Source: Bipolaris cookei
Taxonomy: Eukaryota; Ascomycota; Dothideomycetes; Pleosporales; Pleosporaceae
DNA length: 64,000 bases
Assembly (NCBI GenBank): GCA_002286855.1
Contig: NRSV01000032.1
Span: forward strand, 124,001-188,000
Direction of reading: 5' to 3'
A model generated the notes under the pieces. It saw nothing but the letters and a program-made list of their open reading frames with translations. It did not search any database and was not told the DNA's origin. Shown here piece by piece: positions 43,901-53,602 of the stretch (within the stretch, counting starts at the first letter, position 1; the number at the start of each line of letters is the position of its first letter). Made by a program: the position numbers and the translations under genes.

Positions 43901-44860
43901 ATGAACCCCGAGCTTGAGGCTTTTGCGCGAGCCATATCGCGTGTCCTGGGCTGGGCCTACTTTCTTGCTTGGTGTGTTCTTTCTCTGGCTCCGGGCCGTT
44001 CTTACCTCGCATGCTGACCCTCCTATTCAGGTCCTTATCCTTTTACCCTCAGCCCATATCCAACTACGTCCGCAAATCCACCCTTGGCCTTGCAATCGAC
44101 TTTCCTACCTTGAATGTCCTCGGCTTCACCTGCTACACCATCTCCACTGCCTCGTTTCTCTACTCCCCCACCATCAAAGCGCAATATGCCCAACGACACC
44201 CCGAAGCTCCTGTTACAACAGTGCGATTCAATGATTTTCTGTTTGCCGCCCACGGCGCAGTCATGTGTTTCATCATATACAGCCAATTTTTCGAGCCCAT
44301 ATGGGGGTTCGAAGTAGGCAAGAGGCAGAGAGTGAGCCGCGCTGTGTTTGCCGTGTGGTGGGCATGTGTCGCTGCCATATTTGCAGTTGTACTACTGGTT
44401 CGCTTCAAAGGGCAGAACGGAGGCTACAACGCTAATGGATGGGCATGGATCGATGTGGTAAGCTTGTCTTTATTGCATTGTGTTTACCCACTACTAACAA
44501 CACCCTATCTAGATCTACACTCTTGGCTACGTCAAACTCCTTACCGTTTTTCTCAAATATATACCGCAAGCATGGGTCAACTACAAACGCAAATCCACCG
44601 TTGGCTGGAGTATCTATCCCATGCTGCTAGACTTTGCTGGCGGATGGCTCTCACTTGCACAGCTATGCATAGACTCTGCGCTGGAAAACGACTGGAGCGG
44701 TGTGACTGGCAATCCAGTCAAGTTCGGCCTTGGCAACATTACCATCGTCTTCGATATCATCTTCATAGTACAGCACTACGTCCTGTATCGGCATACCTCT
44801 GAGAAAAGGGTCGAGGACGAAGAGGAGTCTGAGGCGCTAGTCGGGGCCATGCGGGATTAG
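43901..44860 (+). CDS. ERS1: vacuolar cystine transporter, cystinosin homologue
   Basis: Cystinosin/Ers1 exports cystine from the vacuole or lysosome with protons. Exons are 43901-43971, 44031-44457 and 44513-44860 (introns 59 and 55 nt), giving 281 residues. The splices restore the two PQ-loops that define the family: SLSFYPQPISNYVRKSTLGL near residue 25 and FLKYIPQAWVNYKRKSTVGW near residue 180. About seven membrane spans are visible, with LLDFAGGWLSLAQLCIDS and GNITIVFDIIFIVQHYVLYR at the end. The C-terminal tail is acidic. The call is strong because both loops and the order of spans fit. Confidence 0.9.
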
Positions 44861-45486
44861 GAGCTTCACCTGCATAACTACTAGTCCTGCTCTTTGCACT
44901 AGGAGCATGCCTATCATGCACAGCCGAACCAAGGATCGGATACCACGTGGATGAACCCCATCCCGAAATTTTAGATTAGACCCGAACAGGACGCGTTATC
45001 CTTTGTTGTAGACAACACCTTTGTTGGCGCTATTGTATCTATCCCAATTTAGACGAGCACATCTTGTTGCCATGTATTGGTTCCAACGCCACGATTGTGT
45101 ATTGTACTATTTCTGCGCTTTGGCCATTGGTACTATGGTTGTGCAAGCCGCTTGCCCCTGGAGCTAGGAGGACTGGACATCACACCTGTGCGTATGGATT
45201 TTCCTCGTCGATACTCACTTGATGTGGATTTGCCACCGAGGCCCAGATTGCTGACTGCAGCTGTTCCCGAGCCTTGGGTGAAGAATATGGTCACGTGATC
45301 ATATGAACAGCCTCCTTTTGGTTCAAGAGCAGGGAGAAATAGACCAAATACCCATATTATCATAATATCTATCGATTTACCCTATATTCTCATTTTACAC
45401 TCAATAAACAGACGCGCATGCCTATTTTACCATCCAACCGTCAACTATACACATTGCTTAGTATCATGCTTCCAAATCAACACCAT
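44861..45486. other. convergent 3' region
   Basis: This 626-bp gap lies between the 3' ends of the cystinosin-like and MFS genes. It contains a TCACGTGA palindrome at 45291-45298. No gene is seen. Confidence 0.4.
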
Positions 45487-47290
45487 TCAAGGCACTTTTC
45501 TAAACCCAACATCCGCATCAACATCCGACCCAGCCTCCTCTCCCCCAGCACTACTCTGAGAAACATACTCCTCCTGAGCCTTCCGTCTCTGCCCCAACTC
45601 CCGTATATGCAGCGCGCGAGTCGTCAGCGCAGTAACAATCATCATAAAACTCAAGCACGTAGCCGTAATAAAACCTTTGTGGTACCGCGGCTGCTCAACC
45701 TGCTTCCATACAACGAGCGGCAACCATGCCTGGACCACATACGCCATTTCATTCATCGACGCCACGACAATGGCGCGCTCCTCGTTGTCATGCGTGCATA
45801 TTTCGTGCGCCCAAGCGTAGCAGAGACCGGAGATGCCGCCACCAAAGCCACTCAGAATGTAGCACGCCCACTTCCACTTGATGGGTATGTCCCAGATGGC
45901 CAGGCTGACGTAGCACATGATGTTTACGCAGCCGCCAAAGACAATGGGTTGCCATCGCGAGCCTTTGAGGATGCTGTCGCTAGTCCAGGCGTAGAGGAGT
46001 GTGGTTACGACTTGGACGGCGTTGGTGGCTGTTGGGTACTATGGGGGGGAGGGTTTTAAATTAGCCTTTTAACTTTTTTTTACACCGAGAATGAAGAAGA
46101 ACGTACCGTGTTGATCTGAGTAACAGTATACTTTGGATTCTTGCTCGATTTGAGAAATTGCTGGAACACGGGTTGCGCGCCCGCGGTGCCGTTGTTGAAA
46201 AAGATGTAGAGAAACACCAGGGCGTAAATGTGCCAGGATGTAAAGATCTTCCAGATCTTAGCTCGAGTGTACGGTTGTCGTTTTTGGCGTCCTTCGCGCT
46301 GCATGCGTTGCTGTGCGAATACCACTTCTTCTTTTGTCAGGTAAAAGGGTTTGGAGATTTCGGGGAGGTCGGGCAGAGCAAAGAAGCCCATGAGAGCAAT
46401 GGGAACGGAGATGATGCCGTCGACGATGAAGAGCCACTGCCAGCCTCTAAAGCCGCCTTTTCCATTGAGTTTATAAACTCCAGACATGAGGTATCCTGAA
46501 AACATAGTTGCAATTGCGCCGCTGGTGTGGAAGATGCAGGAGCGTTTGGCGAGTTCTTCTTTGCGGTACCACGACCCGATTATGTACTGCATGCCAGGAT
46601 AGAAAGTAGATTCGGCGAGACCTGGTCAGGTTAGCTAACAGTAGTTTGTATTCATAAGGATTCGGATCTTACCGATGAGAAATCGTAAAGCGTATATTGT
46701 TTCTGCGTTCTTGGCGCGACAGAGACAGAATGTCAGGACTGCCCATGTGAGCTACCACTGTTAGCGTATGAAATTTGTATGGGCATGGTTCCAACGTACC
46801 TCCATAGCGGGAATCCAAATCGACGGTCGAACGCGGGTCAAGATGATGTTACTTGGAATCTCACCAACAACGTATCCCACAGTCCAGCATGTCTGCATGT
46901 AATTAAGTTGGTTGCCATATAACCCGAGATCCTCTTTCCTAGCAAGATGTTAGCAACAAAGTCCTATATCGAAGCAATTCCACAACCTACATTCCAGACA
47001 CAAATGCGCTATTGATATTCATCTGATCAAGATACTTGATGAAGTAACCTAGCCAAACAGTCAGTTTCAAAGTCTTAGCAAATAGAGACAAAGTAATACT
47101 AACCCAATGACGCAAAAGTCAGCAACGCAGCATCAAGCTTAAACATAAACCACCGCTCCTCCTTGGACTTATCCAGCGTATCCCACAGGTAATAATACCA
47201 TTTATGCGGCTTGGCCGTCACATCCTCATCAGACCGGCCGGTAGGCGTAGCAGGCACCAAAGTGGCCGAGACATCTTGGGGGACTCCCAT
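45487..47290 (-). CDS. MFS anion:cation symporter, Dal5/Liz1/Seo1-type
   Basis: Members of this MFS family import allantoate, pantothenate, vitamins or sulfonate-like anions at the plasma membrane. Minus-strand exons are 47104-47290, 46991-47048, 46800-46938, 46673-46751, 46107-46621 and 45487-46038 (five GT-AG introns, 48-68 nt), giving 509 residues. Typical sequence includes KEERWFMFKLDAALLTFASLGY, IKYLDQMNINSAFVSGMKED, GNQLNYMQTCWTVGYVVGEI then PSNIILTRVRPSIWIPAMEL, RFLIGLAESTFYPGMQYIIG and WYRKEELAKRSCIFH. Twelve spans are expected. The gene lies 684 bp from the FMO gene, same strand, and close to TauD, suggesting transport for that pathway. The substrate cannot be read from sequence. Confidence 0.85.
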
Positions 47291-47974
47291 AGTCGCGGCA
47301 GTATGGAGAAGAAGAGGAGGATGAGGAGGAACAAGATATCAGCGTGTTCAAAAAAAGCCTTGTATCACTACAGCAAGCAACCGCTCTGCTTTTATCAAGC
47401 TACTTTTAAGGGTCTGTTCTTAGCCCTTAACCAAGCCTCCGCAAGAACATCGGCTTTTCTTCTTCGCGTTGCCCAGCCGGGCCTGGCAAAAGCGTACGCA
47501 GAAAAAAACTGGGGGTGTGCGTGTTTCGATGCGAGGGCGCGAGGCAAAAAAGGCGACATACTGGGGACGTTATGGCGACATGACAAGGGTTTCGATGCGC
47601 GGGGGGAAGGCGATGATTCCGGCTGGAACATCCCCGTTGAAATTTCTCGGATTGCATATGGGCTCCTCGGGTTAGGGTATCCGGATTGTGCTACTTTTTC
47701 TTTTACGTGAATTTGTGGGAGATCCCTCCGTGGTTGCATAGGCGCGTGGGTGTTGGTCACATGTTGGCGTCATTGAGTGGCCGGATGGCGTGCCTGAGAA
47801 TAGAGATAAGGTATTTCGTAGGGGCTGGATTTCACAATATTGGCTCAAAAAATAATGCATGTGTAGATGGATGTGACGGTAGTTGAAGGAGGGTCTGGAC
47901 GTTTGGGTGGCTTTTTGACGAGTCAGTTGGTTGTATGGGATGTTGATATTGAGAGTCACGTGATATAATTCATT
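47291..47974. other. intergenic region, MFS promoter and FMO 3' end
   Basis: This 684-bp gap holds the upstream region of the MFS gene and the 3' UTR of the FMO gene. A TCACGTGA palindrome lies at 47956-47963. I searched by eye for a CYS3-type site here and found none. Confidence 0.45.
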
Positions 47975-49650
47975 CTATAGACATGTTACTTCTAGTCTCT
48001 TTTGCAAGACTGGCGTAGCGAAAAGCGCCTTCATCCTTGCCACGCTTTCTGCCTTTGCAGTGTGCCATTGACTGCTGTGCCCATTCAGCTTGTCTCTGCC
48101 AGCCTTCTCCAAATCAGCATTGATCCAAGCTAAAAGCTCATTGACGTATTCTGCCTCTTGGTCCCGTAGACTATGAAATGCTTTGCCGTAGCCTTTTGTC
48201 TTTACTCTCTCATTGTATTCGGATCGCATAGCTTCTTGACTTGGAAGCTTCGCCTGGCCAGAGAGCACCTTGGCAACGACCATGGCTTGGAACTCGAACA
48301 AGGTGAAGGTGGCAGTGAAAAAAGGCACGCCAACGAATACAAGCGTAGGGTCGTTGATATAGAAGATGTCCTTATGAAGGTTGTGAAACTGGGTTCCATC
48401 CGTCACTAACAGTGTATCGTCTGCCTTGTCGACCGGCGTGTTGTCCGAATGAAGTTGAGGCAAAAATGGCAATGTGATATGGTAACCCGTGCAGAGTATG
48501 ACATGGTGAATGTCACAGATCTTCTCGCCCGATTTGAAAGTCACTGTGCCTGGTATCGGTTCCGACGGGCCTAATGGCTTCGATTCATCCCCGCTGAACA
48601 CATCATACGACACCACCTCGTCGACCCGGTAGGCATTTTCGGGAAGCATTGCTGGAGGAAGATCAAATTTTCCGTTTCTTTGGCTTTGGATGATTTTGTT
48701 GGCATATGGGCCGAGCTCGCGCGCAATGTCCGTTGCTGAGACGCTTCCACCAACAAGCAGATAGTTCTGCAAAAGCGTTAATTTGGGCCTGATCTAAGGG
48801 TCCTTTCTTTAGAATATTCAATCCATACCTTGTTCTCAGCATTTTCAGGCTTTCTATAGCGCTTCGAATGTTCTACCCTGTCTGGCCATCTCTTCTTCCA
48901 GTCTGCCAGACCAGGGGTATCTGGAACTCTTGGTGCGTGGTAATGCCCCGAAGCAACGACTACAGCGTCGAATTTCTGCACTCATGTTAGAACTGTGGGT
49001 TGTATGATCATGGACGCACTTACCTGAGTAGAAGTGTTCCACCTTTCTACACCAACACTATCTGTGTGCAGAGTCGTCGTCTCGACTGACCACGAAGTGC
49101 CGTCTTTCCAGACATTTTTTACATTCGTATCATACTTTGTAACTTCGTGCACTCCTGTTACAATGGCAGTGTCCTGTATATAATCTGCCAAAACATCGTG
49201 CGTTACATAGTCCTGTGTTCCAGCCGGAAACTGGTTCAACGTGGTTTCCAGTAAGCGCGTGCTCACGTTGTTTTTCAAGCCAACATAGCATGGACTACGT
49301 TCGGTCAGCCATGGAATATACACAATGTTAAAACGTCTGAACTTGCCCTGGTGGCGCATGAATCCGCCTTTCAACATCTTCTGACTTTTCACTTGCATAT
49401 GTACTGCCAGTCTTCGAAACTGGCACTGCTGAATACAATGGCTCAAGAGGCTTTCGCTCGTCGTACAACCTTCTATGAAGTGAGTTGACAGTATATTTTG
49501 GTATAATTAGGAAGACTACCATATGCCTCCTGCGGCACTACTTCGCTCAAAGATGGTGACATCGACGTCTTCTTTCTTGAGGTGGGCCGCAGCAACGACA
49601 CCACTGATACCTGCACCGATCACAGCAACACGTTTCGAAGGGAGAGTCAT
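47975..49650 (-). CDS. flavin-containing monooxygenase (FMO)
   Basis: FMOs use FAD and NADPH to oxygenate sulfur or nitrogen centres. Minus-strand exons are 49520-49650, 49347-49469, 49024-49294, 48829-48975 and 47975-48766, giving 487 residues. The FAD-binding GAGISG sits at residues 12-17, followed by VDVTIFERSSAAGGIWLYDE. KFDAVVVASGHYHAPRVPDTPG comes next, then WPDRVEHSKRYRKPE in the place of the FMO fingerprint, and NYLLVGGSVSATDIARELG for NADPH. ILCTGYHITLPFLP closes the core. Intron 2 (49295-49346, 52 nt) needs a GC donor, GCAAGT, to restore HAPPGPCYVGLKNN; no GT donor keeps frame. The remaining introns are GT-AG. The frame is also open upstream to an ATG at 49824, but I start at 49650 because the Rossmann motif follows directly. 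Confidence 0.85.
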
Positions 49651-50256
49651 GATGGCGATTTTGCTAAGGTGAGATAAGGAAGTCGTTGAAGCTTTCCGAG
49701 ATGGTTGAGCGCATTTCCTTAATTGGCCCCCATCAAAGAAGCCTCGAGACGAACCACTTCCGACACTTGTTTCCGATTCCCTGCGTTTTTTGTCCAGGTT
49801 GTGCAAGACTGGATTTATCAGCATAGATCACGCAATGGCAGAGGCGTCAAGGTTCGCAAAAGCGTGGTGGTGGACATGTATGGCATCATGAACACCCACT
49901 ATTGCGAGAACAACCTACAGGAGGCACCGGCATACCAAACTAGAAACAAATGTAAGAGTCCACAATTTTTGTTTGAGAAATCAGGTGCGGTATCCGGTCG
50001 ATAAGGTGGAAGATGTTGACTGGATATTCGTCATAATCTCCGGAATGATGTGATTGACCCCGCAACTAACCCATGGGCATCACCAGCATGCAACTGCAAC
50101 CACCACGCGATGTAACCGAATAGGTCCCACAGATACGGGAATTGTATTTCTAAGCTGTGAAGAGATAATGTGTGGGGAGGCAATCGGGTTGGATATAAGA
50201 AGTGGTGGCATCGTGAACCATTCGCCATACCCAGCCTCATCGCAGCAATCGTCAAC
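49651..50256. promoter_or_regulatory. divergent FMO-TauD promoter
   Basis: The 606 bp between the two start codons must contain both promoters. It carries a perfect CYS3/MetR-type site at 49880-49889. In-frame upstream ATGs exist for both genes, so the true non-coding part may be shorter. Confidence 0.5.
49880..49889. promoter_or_regulatory. candidate CYS3/MetR sulfur-regulator binding site
   Basis: ATGGCATCAT fits the palindromic consensus ATGRYRYCAT reported for the Neurospora sulfur regulator CYS3. At equal base use such a match is expected about once per 65 kb, so its presence inside this 606-bp promoter has a chance probability near 1 per cent. It lies 230 bp from the FMO start and 367 bp from the TauD start. 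Confidence 0.5.
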
Positions 50257-51504
50257 ATGGCACCAATCGCAATTCCCGTTGCTGAACACATCAAAGAGAA
50301 GGACACTGTGCAACCAATAAAGGATACATTGAAGCTGCCCGAGCCAGCTAGAAAGAGGCTTGAGAAGGCAGGTATCGATTTGTCCAACGGTTATCCATAC
50401 AGGCCAGCGAAGCCACTTTACCTTGACGATGTGTACAAGCTCAGGGACTATGATCGGGAACATATCGATCCAGGCTCCCGAGCTGATCCAGAGAAGAAGG
50501 CACTGCTCGGTGCTGCAAAGGAAGTCATTCATCTGACGGCACACATTGGAACTGAGATTGTTGGACTTCAATTGAAGGATCTTACAGACCAACAAAAGGA
50601 TGAGCTTGGTCTTTTGATTGCTGAGAGGAGCGTTGTGTTCTTCCGTGATCAAGATCTCTCGCCTCAACAGCAAAAGAAGCTTGGAGAATACTATGGTGAA
50701 GTCGAAATCCACGTATGTCATCCTTCCCATCCTGTAGTTGAATATGCTGACAGTCAGTGAAGCCGCAAGTTCCTCACGTACCAGGCGTACCGGGAATAAC
50801 TGTTCTTTGGCCCGATCTCCAGGCGACGGAGGTAACTCCCAGTTTCAGGAGGACTGGCGGAGCGTCCCAGTGGCACACCGACTTGGTGCACGAACGCCAA
50901 CCCGCAGGGTATGTGATGATGCTCTGAATTCAATAATTCCCCGACTAACTAGATTAGTGTAACTCATCTGCACAACGACACCATCCCAAAGGTTGGAGGC
51001 GACACTCTCTGGGCTTCAGGTTATGCCGCTTATGAGAAGCTTTCCCCCGAGTTCAGGAAGATTATCGACGGCCGAGAGGCAGTGTACCGTAGCGCACACC
51101 CATATCTTGAGCGGGATAACCCCAATGCCGGTCCAAAGTACGTTGAGCGAGTTCACCCGCTGGTCCGGGTGCATCCCGCTACGGGATGGAAGGCACTATG
51201 GGTCAACCGCGCCTTCACCCAGCGCATTGTCGGATTGGACAAGGCTGAGAGTGACGTAATCCTCAACTATCTCTTTGATGTGTACGAAAAGAGTGTCGAT
51301 ATTCAGGTCCGCTTCCGATGGACCCCACGAACGTCGGCGCTCTGGGACAACAGAATCACTATCCACAACGCCAGTTGGGATTATGAAGGAAATGAGCCGA
51401 GGCACGGAACTAGGGTGACGTCATTGGCTGAGAAGCCGTTCTTCAAGGCGGATGCGCCGACGCGCAGGCAAGCGTTGGGCCTTGCTGGACCTGAGGATAT
51501 TTGA
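50257..51504 (+). CDS. TauD/TfdA-type 2-oxoglutarate dioxygenase
   Basis: TauD enzymes use Fe(II) and 2-oxoglutarate to hydroxylate sulfonates such as taurine, releasing sulfite, or related acids. Exons are 50257-50712, 50763-50908 and 50958-51504 (introns 50 and 49 nt, GT-AG), giving 382 residues. Near the middle ASQWHTDLVHERQPAG supplies the HxD iron ligands (H190, D192), followed by VTHLHNDTIPKVGGDTLWAS. RFRWTPRTSALWDNRITIHN holds the 2-oxoglutarate-binding arginine region and the distal histidine. The N-terminal part with GTEIVGLQLKDLTDQQKDEL and ERSVVFFRDQDLSPQQ is family-typical. It is divergent from the FMO gene. A sulfonate substrate is likely but not proven; some fungal relatives act on other acids. 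Confidence 0.88.
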
Positions 51505-53602
51505 GGGGCATAGTCGTATGTCTAGCGATGAGAAGACTGATCGCGGTGAGCTTGGAGGTTGGCAACCACAGGCGTGTGGATGCGCGACGACGATTGCGGG
51601 GTATGCCACTAGTTACGTAAATAAGTGCACTTGTCAATGAAATCAATGCTATTTCATCAAATTCTCCATCGTAAAGTGTATATTGCCTTGAATTCGGGAT
51701 GCAGAGGTATTTCCTGTGACAACAATAGTTGGCTTGAAATTGATATGCAGCTTGTGTTCGCTCATACAGCTGTGGCATAGATATGTTGAAAAAAAGAAAC
51801 ATGGCACATACGACCATAGGCAAAGAGTCAATCTGGGTCTCGTCTGCTCCCCGCACGATAAACCTTTGACCGGTGGATTAGTAGTCAGGTGGGTGACCAC
51901 TGGCGAATCCCCGCTGTCGTATGTTTTTGCAATTCTTTTTGCCCATCCCATCTCCATCTAGATTACCGTGTCTGATCCCTTGGCTCTTGATACCTTACTT
52001 TTTTATACCATGAAACGTATTAGGTCACTTCTTCAGGAAAAGAAGAAGTGGTGATGCACCATGTAACGCACCACCAGTATCATTTATTTTGGTCCACTTT
52101 GATCTAATCACGTGCAATCAATGCAATTAAATTCCTGTAAATTTACTTCAAGGATTTAAGAATCATGATTATAATCGAAAAAAGGACAATAGCAGGCTAG
52201 ACCCATACAATGCATAAACATTATACATCAAGATATATGTTTCCCATTTCATCACGTGTATTGTTACCTAATCACTCATCCGAAACGTATCAATGTATTC
52301 ACATCTGATTACCACAATGTACAGTCATTCCGAACTCACTTCATCTTGCATCTGTGCGCCGAGGCGAGACTGCTGACTTCGATGCGCCTCTCCTCAATTG
52401 CCTGATTAAGCTTTAGAGCTAGGCCTCTGGTACCGTTGCCGAACGTATGGTTCTTGAACTTGATTGTAAGACCGACGCAGACAGGCCCGGTCATGGGTTG
52501 AGTAAGTTTGCCTAAGTAGCAGAGATAGAACCTTTAGCTCTAAGATTGAGAGCGATGTCTTATTCAATCTCATCGTGGAATCGATTGATTTCAGGTGGAG
52601 CGAAACAGGGCCATGCCAAGGAGAACAGCTTTAACGGCTCGCTTGAGCGTAGCTGGTACGTAAGGCGAAGAACGGGGACTAGGTATGTCATGAACCAGCT
52701 TCGGTGCAAAATCCTTGGCTTTTTCTTTCCTGAATTGGCACCAGCGACTACGCTCCTCGGAGTTGTCCGTAACCACATTCTGTGCCTGTAAGAAACCGCC
52801 ACTGAGCCTCAACCTAGGTTGCCTACACCTATCTCCAGACAGCTTTTCGATTCCTACACCAAAGCTTAATCATGCGAAACCTCAATGTTTCGCTGAACCA
52901 CGGTCAAGCCGGAAAGGTCCGCACCGGACATGTCGAAGAGGCAGGTGGGCCAGCTGGCCAACTGGCCAAGAGCCAAAATGCCGTGAATCCATCTTACGTA
53001 CGGCCGTGCATCTGCTATTGCGACAGGCACCCAATGGCTATCCCCACAGCAAAGCATCGAGAGAAATTTTCGCCTTGGCACCCTCCGCTCTCTGAACCGA
53101 CCTTGGCGTAAACCGGACATGCTTGGCACGACGTCGTACACCGATTTTCCCACTGCTCCGCTTATATGTTGTAGCCACCTGTAGCCTTGTTGCCTTTTTT
53201 CTTCTCATCTGCTCCCTGATTTTTCTCAGTAACTTACTGCTCTCTTAAAGTCTGCCTCAGCTCTTCTACAACACACCAACTCTTTCCCAAGCTCTCTTAC
53301 CACCCTAACTCATTTACTACCTTACCAACTTGCCAATCACGGCATTGATCTAGGAGGAGTCTGCACCCCCGCCCCGTGCTGAAGTTCTCTATGTATACCA
53401 CAGCCAACACCCCATCTACCAAGTTTGTCCACGCGGCCATAGTCCGCGGGGCAAGAATTCGCAGAAAATTAGAGCGTTGATACTGAGCATTCTCCAAATC
53501 TGACTGGTCTCGGTACCCGCATCAAAGCAATCACCCTTTTTCATCAACTATTCAATCTTCTCTTAAAAAACAAAAAAACATTCAATCCTTCGGACTTGCA
53601 GC
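51505..53602. other. long upstream region of the ENA-type ATPase gene
   Basis: This 2.1-kb stretch separates TauD from the ENA gene. The part at about 52000-52330 is AT-rich. The part at 52600-53130 holds six GCCAAG hexamers, listed separately. The last 450 bp are pyrimidine-rich and are probably the 5' UTR and core promoter. No gene is recognised. Confidence 0.5.
52615..53127. promoter_or_regulatory. cluster of six PacC-type GCCAAG hexamers
   Basis: GCCAAG occurs at 52615-52620 and 52965-52970 on the plus strand, and as CTTGGC at 52714-52719, 53074-53079, 53102-53107 and 53122-53127. About 0.25 would be expected by chance in 513 bp for both strands. PacC, the alkaline-pH regulator of filamentous fungi, recognises GCCARG, and ENA-type pumps are known alkaline- and salt-induced targets. 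Function here is inference. Confidence 0.45.

Noticed and set aside
45291..45298. TCACGTGA as evidence of sulfur (Cbf1/Met4) control of the MFS gene
   Set aside because: The site lies downstream of that gene and the same palindrome occurs in the unrelated GPI14-TRAX promoter, so it is not informative.
47204..47710. 168-codon plus-strand open frame opposite the MFS start
   Set aside because: It overlaps the antisense of the MFS first exon and has no recognisable family.
52060..52090. Short imperfect palindrome around GTGGTGATGCACCATGTAAC
   Set aside because: The arms match only partly and no flanking duplication is seen, so I do not call an element or terminator.
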